Notes under the pieces: generated by a model
Databases searched by the model: none
What the model was told of the DNA's origin: nothing
The model's input: only the letters and a program-made list of their open reading frames with translations
Source of the DNA: an uncultured Nesterenkonia sp.
Lineage (GTDB): Bacteria > Actinomycetota > Actinomycetes > Actinomycetales > Micrococcaceae
Direction of reading: 5' to 3'
Length of the DNA: 6,974 nt
Assembly: GCA_946221825.1 (NCBI GenBank)
Contig: CAMINA010000068.1
Span: 1-6,974 of the forward strand
Program-made: the position numbers and the translations under genes
In this document: positions 1-5,753 of the stretch, piece after piece
Layout of the letters: each line of letters starts with the position of its first letter
Numbering within the stretch: position 1 is the first letter of the stretch

Positions 1-354
1 CTCACGCAGGTGCAGGACGAGTTCGGTCTGCTCGCCCCGTTCGGTGAAGGTCAGAGTGATCACCGGGGCGGGCTCCACCGGCTCCTGCGGATCGCCCCAG
101 ATGAAGGCGAGTCGGTCCATGGGCTGCACCTCCAGGAAGACGCCTCCGGTGGGGAAGGTCTGGCCGGTCTGCTCATCGGTCATCGTGTAGGCCAGGTGGC
201 CTCCCACTCGGACGTCGAAGGAGATGGAGTCGGTGCTCACGCCGAAGGGGTGCAACCAGTGGGCGAGCTCCTCCTCCTCGGTCCAGGCGCGCCACACCAG
301 GCTCCGCGGTGCGTCGAGAATGCGGGTGATGGTGAATTCTGCTGCAGAAGGCAT
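1..354 (-). CDS. SRPBCC / AHSA1-like domain protein, C-terminus cut by window edge
   Basis: The 118 visible residues begin MPSAAEFTITRILDAPRSLV. The opening matches the AHSA1-like branch of the SRPBCC (START-like) fold: an R-x-x-DAP-x-x-x-VW-x-AWT segment at residues 11-25, a W near 33 followed by HPFG, then D-V-R-V-GG (47-52), a GGVFLEV strand (70-76) and P-M-D-R-L-AF (78-84). Family members are usually about 140-160 residues, so some 25-40 C-terminal residues probably lie left of position 1. The fold forms a hydrophobic ligand pocket; the ligand here cannot be told. The start is 6 nt after the stop of the upstream arsR-type gene, with only a weak AAGGG (365-369) 10 nt ahead, so translation probably depends on coupling. 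ArsR-SRPBCC pairs are a common two-gene arrangement in Actinomycetota and other bacteria. The family call is confident; a function is not assignable. Confidence 0.88.
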   Translation of the reverse strand, partial: MPSAAEFTITRILDAPRSLVWRAWTEEEELAHWLHPFGVSTDSISFDVRVGGHLAYTMTDEQTGQTFPTGGVFLEVQPMDRLAFIWGDPQEPVEPAPVITLTFTERGEQTELVLHLRE

Positions 355-360
355 CGGTCT

Positions 361-708
361 TCAGCCCTTGTCGTCGTGGTGGGTCTGCTTCATCTGTCCG
401 AGGTGCTGTTCGAGGGAGTCGAGCCGGAGCTCCCAGATGTTGCGCTGCTTCTGGATCCAGGCCCCGGCCTCCTCCAGGGGTTCGGGGGCCAGGGTGAGTC
501 TCCGCCATTGGGCGTCCACCGTGCGGGTGATCAGGCCTGCTCGTTCGAGCACCTTCAGGTGCTGAGCGATGGCCGGGGCGCTGATCCCGAAGGGTTCAGC
601 CACCTCGCCCACGCTGGCCGGACCGTGGGAGAGGGCGGCGAGGATCTCGCGGCGCGTGGGATCGGCCAGGGCGGCGAAGACTCGACTGATCGGATCTGCC
701 GCGCGCAT
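361..708 (-). CDS. ArsR/SdpR-family winged-helix transcriptional repressor
   Basis: A 115-residue protein of normal size for an ArsR-type DNA-binding repressor. It shows the family signature F-x-ALADPTRREIL (residues 11-23), then a winged helix-turn-helix at about 31-60 (VGEVAEPFGIS, with recognition helix APAIAQHLKVLERAGL), then a wing strand TRTVDAQWRRLTL (61-73). There is no cysteine anywhere, so the metal-sensing motifs of ArsR, CadC or SmtB are absent. The C-terminal W-x-x-RLDSLEQHL helix (92-103) is typical of the subgroup found next to SRPBCC genes. An in-frame ATG at 765 would give 19 more residues, but 708 is preferred because a near-consensus SD lies 5 nt upstream and the longer version would translate through the operator and -10 region. 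It is the first gene of a pair with the SRPBCC gene and probably autoregulated. The inducer is unknown. Confidence 0.93.
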   Translation of the reverse strand: MRAADPISRVFAALADPTRREILAALSHGPASVGEVAEPFGISAPAIAQHLKVLERAGLITRTVDAQWRRLTLAPEPLEEAGAWIQKQRNIWELRLDSLEQHLGQMKQTHHDDKG

Positions 709-713
709 GTGTG

Positions 714-720
714 CCTCCTT
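714..720 (-). promoter_or_regulatory. Shine-Dalgarno of the ArsR-type gene
   Basis: The minus strand reads AAGGAGG, then five nucleotides, then ATG at 708. This near-perfect anti-16S match fixes the start codon and excludes the longer in-frame start at 765. Confidence 0.9.
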
Positions 721-721
721 A

Positions 722-739
722 GTTAAGCAGTTGCTTAAC
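722..739. promoter_or_regulatory. Palindromic operator for the ArsR-type repressor
   Basis: A perfect inverted repeat, GTTAAGCA-GT-TGCTTAAC, with 8-bp arms and a 2-bp centre. It is AT-rich in an otherwise GC-rich region. It sits directly upstream of the repressor's SD, overlaps the last two bases of the predicted -10 box, and is centred on the expected transcription start near 731. Size and symmetry fit an ArsR dimer site. I see no second copy in the rest of the 741-877 gap, so alaA is probably not controlled by it. The identity of the binding protein is inferred from position and symmetry only. Confidence 0.85.
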
Positions 740-765
740 CATAGGGGCTGCCGGGGAGAAGTCAA
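738..765 (-). promoter_or_regulatory. Sigma-70-type promoter of the arsR-SRPBCC pair
   Basis: Reading the minus strand, the -35 box TTGACT (765-760) is followed by a 16-nt spacer and the -10 box TATGGT (743-738). The -35 matches consensus at five of six bases and the -10 at four of six. Transcription would begin around 731, giving a leader of about 22 nt that contains the SD. The -10 box and start site are covered by the palindromic operator. Confidence 0.72.
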
Positions 766-865
766 CAGGGCTCTCGCCCGGGGAGCCGCCGAGGCGCGAC
801 GGGGCTTGAGGCGGCCGGCGTCGCGATCTGTGTCGCATATCCCACGGCGCGGCCTCCGCTGAGCC

Positions 866-871
866 TAAGAT
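866..871 (+). promoter_or_regulatory. Candidate -10 box (TAAGAT) of a leaderless alaA transcript
   Basis: TAAGAT fits the actinobacterial TANNNT -10 pattern and ends 6 nt before the alaA ATG at 878. That places the transcription start at or within a base or two of the start codon. The only SD-like stretch (GAAGGG, 872-877) abuts the ATG with no spacing and could not act as an SD. No recognisable -35 box lies 16-18 nt upstream, which is common for such promoters. Prediction only. Confidence 0.55.
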
Positions 872-877
872 GAAGGG

Positions 878-2128
878 ATGCAGGAATTCGAGGAGTTCAC
901 CCAGTCGCCCAAGCTCCAACACGTCCGGTATGACGTTCGTGGCCCGATCGCCCAGGAGGCGGCGCGGCTGGAGCGCGAGGGCAACAAGATCACCCGGCTG
1001 AACATCGGCAATCCTGCCCCCTTCGGCTTTGAAGCCCCGGACTCCATCCGGGCCACGATGATCAACAACCTGGCCCAGGCCCAGGGCTACTCGGATTCCC
1101 AGGGGATCTACTCGGCGCGCATCGCGATCGCGCAGTACTACCAGTCCCGCGGCATGACCGAGGCGGACCCGGATGACGTCTATCTCGGCAACGGGGTCTC
1201 CGAGCTGATCTCGATGGTTCTTCAGGCCATGCTGGCCTCCGGCGATGAGGTGCTCATCCCCTCGCCGGACTACCCGCTGTGGACCGGTGCCACCACTCTC
1301 TCCGGCGGCAAGGCCGTCCATTACATCTGTGACGAGTCGAACTCCTGGTGGCCGGATCCCGAAGAGGTGGAGTCCAAGGTCACCGACCGCACCAAGGCGC
1401 TGGTGCTGATCAATCCGAACAACCCCACCGGTGCGGTGTACCCCCGGGAGATCCTCGAGGCGATAGTGGACATCTGCCGCCGGCACGACCTGATGCTGCT
1501 CTCGGATGAGATCTACGAGAACATCACCTTCGACGACGCCGAGATGGTCAACGCCTGCACCGTGGTGCGTGAGACCGGCAACGACGTCTTCACCATCACC
1601 TTCTCCGGCCTCTCCAAGACCTGGCGCGTGGCCGGGTTCCGCTCCGGCTGGATCTACCTCTCCGGGGCCACCCACCGCGCGCAGAACTATCTGGAGGGCC
1701 TGACCCTGCTGATGAACATGCGCATGTGTGCCAACGTCCCCTCCCAGTACGCGATCCAGGCGGCTCTGGGTGGGCGTCAGTCCATCGAGGACCTCATCGC
1801 CCCCGGTGGAAGGCTCTACGAGCAGCGCACCCTCGCCCATCGGCTGCTCTCCGAGATCGAGGGTGTGGACGTCCATCAGGCCGACGGCGCCCTGTATCTC
1901 TTCCCGCGGCTGGATCCGGAGATCTACCCGATCGAGGACGACGAGGCCTTCGTGATCGAGCTGCTGCGTCAGAAGAAGATCCTGGTCTCCCACGGGCGGG
2001 CCTTCAACTGGATCGACTCCAATCACTTCCGGCTGGTGACCCTACCCAATGTGGAAGAGCTGGAGAGCGCCATCGGCGGCATCGCTGAGTTCCTCAGCGA
2101 CTACCGCGACGCCGCAGCCACACGCTGA
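878..2128 (+). CDS. alaA: AlaA-type glutamate-pyruvate (alanine) aminotransferase
   Basis: A 416-residue, PLP-dependent fold-type I (class I/II) aminotransferase. The expected reaction is transfer of an amino group from glutamate to pyruvate to make alanine, in the cytoplasm. Visible landmarks are LNIGNPAPFGF (41-51), YLGNGVSELI, the cofactor-contact motif NPNNPTG (179-185, key Asn182), D210 and Y213 in SDEIYE, the Schiff-base lysine K247 in SGLSKTWRVAGFR with phosphate-binding R255, and the substrate-carboxylate arginine R385 in HFRLVTLP. As I remember it, Escherichia coli AlaA (about 405 residues) shares long runs such as GNPAPFGF, CDES, PDYPLWT and GGRLYEQR, making this subfamily more likely than a general AspC. 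Mycobacterial homologues have been annotated as aspartate aminotransferase, so specificity is not certain. The gene stands alone, divergent from the arsR pair and convergent with xseB 17 bp away. The start looks leaderless. Confidence 0.95.
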   Translation: MQEFEEFTQSPKLQHVRYDVRGPIAQEAARLEREGNKITRLNIGNPAPFGFEAPDSIRATMINNLAQAQGYSDSQGIYSARIAIAQYYQSRGMTEADPDDVYLGNGVSELISMVLQAMLASGDEVLIPSPDYPLWTGATTLSGGKAVHYICDESNSWWPDPEEVESKVTDRTKALVLINPNNPTGAVYPREILEAIVDICRRHDLMLLSDEIYENITFDDAEMVNACTVVRETGNDVFTITFSGLSKTWRVAGFRSGWIYLSGATHRAQNYLEGLTLLMNMRMCANVPSQYAIQAALGGRQSIEDLIAPGGRLYEQRTLAHRLLSEIEGVDVHQADGALYLFPRLDPEIYPIEDDEAFVIELLRQKKILVSHGRAFNWIDSNHFRLVTLPNVEELESAIGGIAEFLSDYRDAAATR

Positions 2129-2145
2129 GAGCCCCGGCAGGCCGG

Positions 2146-2415
2146 TCATTCCGCTTCTGACGTGCCCTCCAGGGACTTCCTGACCTCTTCGAGCCGGGTG
2201 GTGGCGCCGTCGAGCCAGCGCTCGCAGCGGTCGGCAAGCGCCTCGCCGCGCTGCCACAGCGCCAGCGACTCCTCCAGCGGTGCCCCGCCGGTCTCCAGCT
2301 TGGTCACCACGGCGATCAGCTCCTCGCGAGCCTGCTCATAGGAGAGCTGTTCGACGTCGTCGAGCCGTGCTGCGGCGAATGACGTCTCCGTGGTCTCGGG
2401 GGTGTTCTCAGTCAT
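2146..2415 (-). CDS. xseB: Exodeoxyribonuclease VII small subunit
   Basis: An 89-residue protein with the compact helical-hairpin sequence of XseB: LSYEQAREELIAVVTKLETGGAPLEESLALWQRGEAL and then a helix rich in R, E and L (residues 24-84). The pieces Y-x-x-A-x-x-EL, LE-x-G-x-x-PLEESL and W-x-x-GE-x-L are the family signature. The first 20 or so residues are Thr/Glu-rich and probably disordered. Several XseB copies bind the long helical region of XseA to form exonuclease VII, which degrades single-stranded DNA in both directions to short oligonucleotides. The ATG overlaps the xseA stop as ATGA (2412-2415), so the two are translationally coupled. A clear SD precedes it inside xseA. Length is normal for the family. 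Confidence 0.96.
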   Translation of the reverse strand: MTENTPETTETSFAAARLDDVEQLSYEQAREELIAVVTKLETGGAPLEESLALWQRGEALADRCERWLDGATTRLEEVRKSLEGTSEAE

Positions 2416-3653
2416 CGTGTCTCTCCTGACATCACGTCGGTCACATCTGCGGTGAATTCTCCTGCGGACACCATGACCCGGACCTCCGTGCCCGGTGTCA
2501 GCTCGGCGGCGTCGCGGATGATCTGCTGCTGGGACTGGACCACGGCATAGCCGCGGTCCAGTGTGGACTGCGGGGACAGCCCTGTGACCCTGGCCCGGGT
2601 GTGGGTCACCCAGTCCTGGGCGCGGGCTACTGCGGCCTCCATGGAGACCAGGGCTCGACGCCGGAGGCTCACCAGATCTTCGCGGCGGACTGAGATCATA
2701 TCCTCTGGGCGGGCCAGCACCGGACGGGAGCGCACCGCTTCCAGCCATTCGGTCTCCCGGGCGATGAGCCGCTGAACACCTTGGGACATCCGTGAGCGTG
2801 CCGCCGTGATGTTCTCGCGCTCCTGGAGCTCCTCCGGGACGAGCAGCTTGGCTGAGCCGGTCGGCGTGGAGGCCCGCACATCGGCCACCTCGTCGAGCAG
2901 CGGGCGGTCCGCCTCGTGCCCGATGGCCGAGACCACCGGGGTCCGGGCGGATGAGACCGCGCGGATCAGCCGCTCATCGGAGAAGGGAAGCACCACCTCT
3001 TCGAGCGCGCCGCCGCCGCGGGCGATCACGATCACGTCCACTGCGGGCATCGCGTCCAGCTCGGCCAGGGCCTCCGCCACTGCGGTGGGGGCGGCAGTGC
3101 CCTGGACGGCCACCTCGCGGATCTCGAACTCTGCGGCGGCCCACCGAGCGTGGACGTTGCGCAGCACGTCCTTCTTCGCGTCCGAATCCCGGCCGGTGAT
3201 CAGCCCGATGCGCGTCGGCAGCAGCGGCAGCGGCTGCTTGCGCGAGGGTTCGAAGAGCCCTTCGGCGGTCAGTTCGCGCTTGAGCTGTTCCACCCGGGCG
3301 AGCAGATCGCCCAGGCCCACCGGACGCATCTGGTGGGTGACCAGAGAGAGCCGTCCGGTCTTCTCATAGAGGTTCGGTTTGACCTGGGCCACCACGCGGG
3401 AGCCGGGCTGGACCACGCCGTCGAGGCCGGAGGCCACATGCCGCCATGCCACGCAGGAGAAGGAGACCTCCTGTTCGAGGTCCCGCAGGGTCATCCAGGC
3501 GTTGCCGTTGCGCAGGGTGAACTCCACCAGCTGGCCCTCCACCCAGGTGGGGGCCACCCGGTCGATATGGGCTTTGAGCTTGCCGGAGAAATGAGAGAGG
3601 GGCCATGGAGTTTCCGCCGAGGTCTCGTGGCTGGAGCCGGGTAGGGTTGCCAT
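2412..3653 (-). CDS. xseA: Exodeoxyribonuclease VII large subunit
   Basis: A 413-residue catalytic subunit of exonuclease VII, a cytoplasmic single-strand DNA exonuclease with roles in repair. An N-terminal OB-fold (about 22-110) contains WVEGQLVEFTLRNGNAWMTLRD. The nuclease domain (about 120-273) carries RIGLITGRDSDAKKDVL, VAVQGTAAP, VIVIARGGGALEE and SAIGHEADRPLLDEVADVRASTPTGSA. By alignment from memory to the Escherichia coli enzyme, the probable active-site residues are D162, R212, H246 and D249, all present. A long helical stretch (about 273-352) is followed by the conserved LSPQSTLDRGYAVV (359-372). In-frame ATGs at 3731 and 3683 exist, but the added residues do not resemble XseA. The ATG at 3653 gives a normal N-terminus and has a TANNNT box 7 nt upstream. 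xseB follows with a 4-nt overlap. Confidence 0.96.
   Translation of the reverse strand: MATLPGSSHETSAETPWPLSHFSGKLKAHIDRVAPTWVEGQLVEFTLRNGNAWMTLRDLEQEVSFSCVAWRHVASGLDGVVQPGSRVVAQVKPNLYEKTGRLSLVTHQMRPVGLGDLLARVEQLKRELTAEGLFEPSRKQPLPLLPTRIGLITGRDSDAKKDVLRNVHARWAAAEFEIREVAVQGTAAPTAVAEALAELDAMPAVDVIVIARGGGALEEVVLPFSDERLIRAVSSARTPVVSAIGHEADRPLLDEVADVRASTPTGSAKLLVPEELQERENITAARSRMSQGVQRLIARETEWLEAVRSRPVLARPEDMISVRREDLVSLRRRALVSMEAAVARAQDWVTHTRARVTGLSPQSTLDRGYAVVQSQQQIIRDAAELTPGTEVRVMVSAGEFTADVTDVMSGETR
2421..2427 (-). promoter_or_regulatory. Shine-Dalgarno of xseB, inside the end of xseA
   Basis: The minus strand reads AGGAGAG, five nucleotides, then the xseB ATG. It lies in the last codons of xseA. 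Together with the ATGA overlap, it supports coupled re-initiation giving ample small subunit, which the holoenzyme needs in several copies per large subunit. Confidence 0.8.
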
Positions 3654-3660
3654 GGGTGAC

Positions 3661-3666
3661 AGCCTA
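3661..3666 (-). promoter_or_regulatory. Candidate -10 box (TAGGCT) of a leaderless xseA transcript
   Basis: On the minus strand TAGGCT (TANNNT pattern) is followed by seven nucleotides (GTCACCC) and then the xseA ATG. No SD-like sequence lies in the usual window before the start codon. Transcription from this box would begin at or next to the ATG. No clear -35 box is visible. Prediction from spacing and pattern only. Confidence 0.5.
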
Positions 3667-3708
3667 TTGCAGGTCAGTGACATGGATCTGCGCCCTGTGG
3701 ACAACTCT

Positions 3709-3714
3709 GGAGGT
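3709..3714 (+). promoter_or_regulatory. Shine-Dalgarno choosing the start of the membrane-protein gene
   Basis: GGAGGT lies 9 nt before the ATG at 3724. Earlier in-frame ATGs at 3652 and 3682 have no comparable site, and the first overlaps the xseA start codon on the other strand. This favours 3724, which also places the first membrane segment right after a short basic Met-Arg-Asn start. Confidence 0.6.
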
Positions 3715-3723
3715 CTCCTCTCG

Positions 3724-4611
3724 ATGCGCAATGCTCTCGCCGTCCTGTGCCTGATCCTCAGCGGTGTTCTGGCGATCGGAGCCCTGGGGGCGCATCAGAT
3801 CGACCAGCTGCTCCGCGACGAGGAGCCGCTGCAGGAGATCGCCGGGGATCTGCCCCGCGACGAGGAGTTCGGGGAGGCCGTGACACAGATCATGGTCTCC
3901 GAGCTCTCGGATCAGCTGCCAGAGCAGGCCCGCAGCTTCATCGGTGGGGGAGTCGAGGGCTTCATCAGCGGCGCGGTGCAGGACCTGCTCGACGATCAGC
4001 GGATGCATGAGGCCTGGGACGAGACGCTGCAGACCACCCGTGAAGGCTATGTCGATCGGCTGGAGCGGCTCTTCGAACAGGGCAGCAGCGGCAGTGCCTC
4101 AGAGCTGGACGTCCATGTGGAGCTGCAGCCGTTGGCCGGTGCGGCCATCAGCTCCATCGTGGACCGAATTCCCCTGGTCGACGCCGACAGCTTCGACATC
4201 CCCACTCCGGAGCTGGAGGTCGACATCGCCGCGGCCGCCACAGACGACGACGTCGACCCCTACACCTGGGCCACAGTGGCGGTGGTCTCCCAGCATTGGC
4301 TGTGGATCGGCGTCGCCGCGGGTGTGCTGGCGGTGCTGGGACTGGCGCTCGGGCGAGGCCGCGGACGTGGAGCTGCGCTGGCCCTGGGCGGGATCACCGC
4401 CGCCCTGGGTGGGCTCTGGGTTGCGCTGAACGTGGCCTCCCCGGACTTCGACATGCCCGATGAGCTGCCTCAGGAGAACGTCGCGATCCTGGACTTCGTC
4501 GAAGCCCAGTTCACCGACTGGGCGCAGCCCAGCTGGTGGTTCTTCGTGGCCGGTGCGGCCGGCGTGGTGGTGCTGGGTGCGCTGGTGGCCCGGCCTGTAC
4601 AGCGCCGGTAG
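3724..4611 (+). CDS. Four-TM membrane protein with large acidic extracytoplasmic domain, function unknown
   Basis: With the start at 3724 the protein has 295 residues. The plan is TM1 (about 4-22), an acidic outer domain (about 24-190), TM2 (192-210), a basic RGRGRG cytoplasmic loop, TM3 (217-237), a short acidic outer loop ending in a Trp-rich stretch, and TM4 (271-289) before RPVQRR. Basic residues fall on the predicted cytoplasmic side throughout, supporting this topology. The outer domain has two amphipathic helical stretches (about 48-70 and 84-118), no cysteine and no catalytic motif I recognise. The layout recalls a group of uncharacterised actinobacterial proteins with one N-terminal TM, an extracellular helical domain and C-terminal TMs. 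It lies divergent from xseA, and its stop is 9 nt before ispH. The reading frame could begin at 3682 or 3652 instead. It is clearly a gene; its function is unknown. Confidence 0.85.
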   Translation: MRNALAVLCLILSGVLAIGALGAHQIDQLLRDEEPLQEIAGDLPRDEEFGEAVTQIMVSELSDQLPEQARSFIGGGVEGFISGAVQDLLDDQRMHEAWDETLQTTREGYVDRLERLFEQGSSGSASELDVHVELQPLAGAAISSIVDRIPLVDADSFDIPTPELEVDIAAAATDDDVDPYTWATVAVVSQHWLWIGVAAGVLAVLGLALGRGRGRGAALALGGITAALGGLWVALNVASPDFDMPDELPQENVAILDFVEAQFTDWAQPSWWFFVAGAAGVVVLGALVARPVQRR

Positions 4612-4614
4612 ACT
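4609..4614 (+). promoter_or_regulatory. Candidate -10 box (TAGACT) of a leaderless ispH transcript
   Basis: TAGACT fits the TANNNT pattern and ends 6 nt before the ispH ATG, the same spacing as in front of alaA. Its first three bases are the TAG stop codon of the membrane-protein gene. There is no SD in the interval (TGAGCT). A transcript starting here would begin at the ATG. The -35 region shows nothing clear. Cotranscription from the upstream gene is equally possible. Confidence 0.55.
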
Positions 4615-4620
4615 TGAGCT

Positions 4621-5748
4621 ATGACCACCACCGCAGCGCCTGACCGTTCTCACGCCTCGCGCCAGCACATCTCGGTCCCCACACCGATGGTTCCGCGCCG
4701 GCGTCGCAACCCGGAGGAGGTGGCGGCCGCCTCGACGTTCGAGGGGCCCCGAAAGGTCCTGCTCGCCGCTCCGCGCGGGTACTGCGCCGGCGTCGACCGT
4801 GCCGTGATCGCCGTGGAGAAGGCTCTGGAGACTCACGGCGCTCCGGTCTATGTGCGCAAGGAGATCGTGCACAACCGTCACGTGGTGGACACGTTGACGG
4901 AGAAGGGCGTCATCTTCGTCGAAGAGGCCGAGGAGGTTCCCGAGGGTGAGCTTCTGGTCTTCTCAGCGCACGGCGTCTCCCCGGCGGTCAAGCAGTCCGC
5001 GGCCGAGCGGAACCTGGAGACCATCGACGCCACCTGTCCGCTGGTGACCAAGGTCCACCGTGAGGCCGTGCGCTTCACCACCAAAGACGAGTACCACATC
5101 CTGCTCATCGGTCATGACGGCCATGAGGAGGTCGAAGGCACCTTCGGCCACGCTCCGGAGTCGACCACCATCGTCAACGGGCCGTGGGAGGTGGACCAGA
5201 TCGAGGTCCCGGACCCGGACCGGCTGATCTGGCTGAGCCAGACCACGCTCTCGGTGGACGAGACCATGGAGACGGTGGCCAAGCTGCGTGAGCGGTTCCC
5301 CAATCTGCAGGATCCGCCCAGCGATGACATCTGCTACGCCACCTCCAACCGACAGGCTGCGATCAAGAAGGTCGCCCCGCAGGTCGACCTGGTGATCGTG
5401 GTCGGCTCAGCGAACTCCTCGAACTCGGTTCGGCTGAAGGAGGTCGCCGAGGAGTACGGCGCCAAGCGGGCTGAGCGGGTGGACTACGCCAACCAGGTGG
5501 ACGAGGCGTGGTTCGAAGACGCCCAGACCGTCGGCGTGACCTCGGGTGCCTCCGTTCCGGAGGTGCTGGTCCAGGAGGTGCTGCGCCTGCTGGAGGAGTA
5601 CGGCTACGGCGACGTCGAGGAGGTCGTCACCGCCGAGGAGGACATCGTCTTCTCCCTGCCCAAGGAGGTCCGCAAGGCCCTCAAGGACGCAGGAGCCGAC
5701 GACGTCGGCCGCGGCGGTCGCCGCCGCAGCGCCTGCAATACGGAGTAG
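4621..5748 (+). CDS. ispH: 4-hydroxy-3-methylbut-2-enyl diphosphate reductase
   Basis: A 375-residue [4Fe-4S] enzyme (also called LytB) for the last step of the MEP pathway, reducing HMBPP to isopentenyl and dimethylallyl diphosphate in the cytoplasm. The three cluster cysteines are C55 (PRGYCAGVDRA), C139 (DATCPLVTKVH) and C238 (DDICYATSNRQ). Substrate-site residues are present: H84 (VHNRHVV), H117 (SAHGVS), H168 and E170 (GHEEVEG), the QTT motif at 207-209, and S266, S267 and N268 in SANSSNS. Compared with Escherichia coli IspH (316 residues), there are about 43 extra N-terminal residues including PRRRRNPEE, as is usual in actinobacterial homologues, and a short Arg-rich C-terminal tail. 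M23 is an alternative start, but the -10 box favours 4621. The gene follows the membrane-protein gene by 9 nt and precedes the transporter gene by 5 nt. Confidence 0.98.
   Translation: MTTTAAPDRSHASRQHISVPTPMVPRRRRNPEEVAAASTFEGPRKVLLAAPRGYCAGVDRAVIAVEKALETHGAPVYVRKEIVHNRHVVDTLTEKGVIFVEEAEEVPEGELLVFSAHGVSPAVKQSAAERNLETIDATCPLVTKVHREAVRFTTKDEYHILLIGHDGHEEVEGTFGHAPESTTIVNGPWEVDQIEVPDPDRLIWLSQTTLSVDETMETVAKLRERFPNLQDPPSDDICYATSNRQAAIKKVAPQVDLVIVVGSANSSNSVRLKEVAEEYGAKRAERVDYANQVDEAWFEDAQTVGVTSGASVPEVLVQEVLRLLEEYGYGDVEEVVTAEEDIVFSLPKEVRKALKDAGADDVGRGGRRRSACNTE
5742..5745 (+). promoter_or_regulatory. Shine-Dalgarno of the MFS gene, overlapping the ispH end
   Basis: GGAG lies 8 nt ahead of the GTG at 5754, within the last codons of ispH, and a G-rich stretch follows. 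It supports the GTG start and translation coupled to ispH. No in-frame ATG near the beginning of the transporter fits as well. Confidence 0.6.
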
Positions 5749-5753
5749 GGGGC

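Noticed and set aside
10..726. 238-codon open frame on the plus strand across the ArsR and SRPBCC genes
   Set aside because: It is antisense to two recognisable genes with operator, promoter and SD. Its product has no family features.
709..765. 19-residue N-terminal extension of the ArsR-type protein to the ATG at 765
   Set aside because: It would translate through the -10 box and operator. The near-consensus SD at 714-720 points to the ATG at 708.
820..836. Two GTCGC direct repeats in the arsR-alaA gap as a regulator site
   Set aside because: Five-base repeats in GC-rich DNA are expected by chance, and nothing extends or mirrors them. Apart from the arsR promoter/operator and the alaA -10 box, I see nothing supportable in 741-877.
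719..2026. 435-codon open frame on the minus strand across alaA
   Set aside because: It is a shadow of the GC-rich codon pattern of alaA. The product is a low-complexity string of G, D, V, L, H and R with no domain, and the plus-strand gene there is unmistakable.
2134..2145. CCGGC-AG-GCCGG inverted repeat as a bidirectional terminator
   Set aside because: With a workable loop the stem is only 4 bp, and no T-run follows on either strand. This is too weak to call.
3654..3731. N-terminal extension of xseA to the ATG at 3731
   Set aside because: The 26 added residues do not resemble XseA, would overlap the membrane-protein start region, and lie across the candidate xseA promoter.
4099..4881. 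260-codon minus-strand open frame across the membrane-protein gene and ispH start
   Set aside because: It is a shadow frame crossing two real genes, with His/Gly/Arg-rich composition and no recognisable domain.
5508..5753. 82-codon upstream extension of the MFS reading frame
   Set aside because: It overlaps the end of ispH in another frame and gives an Arg/Gly-rich string unlike any MFS N-terminus. The GTG at 5754 has an SD and gives a normal length.
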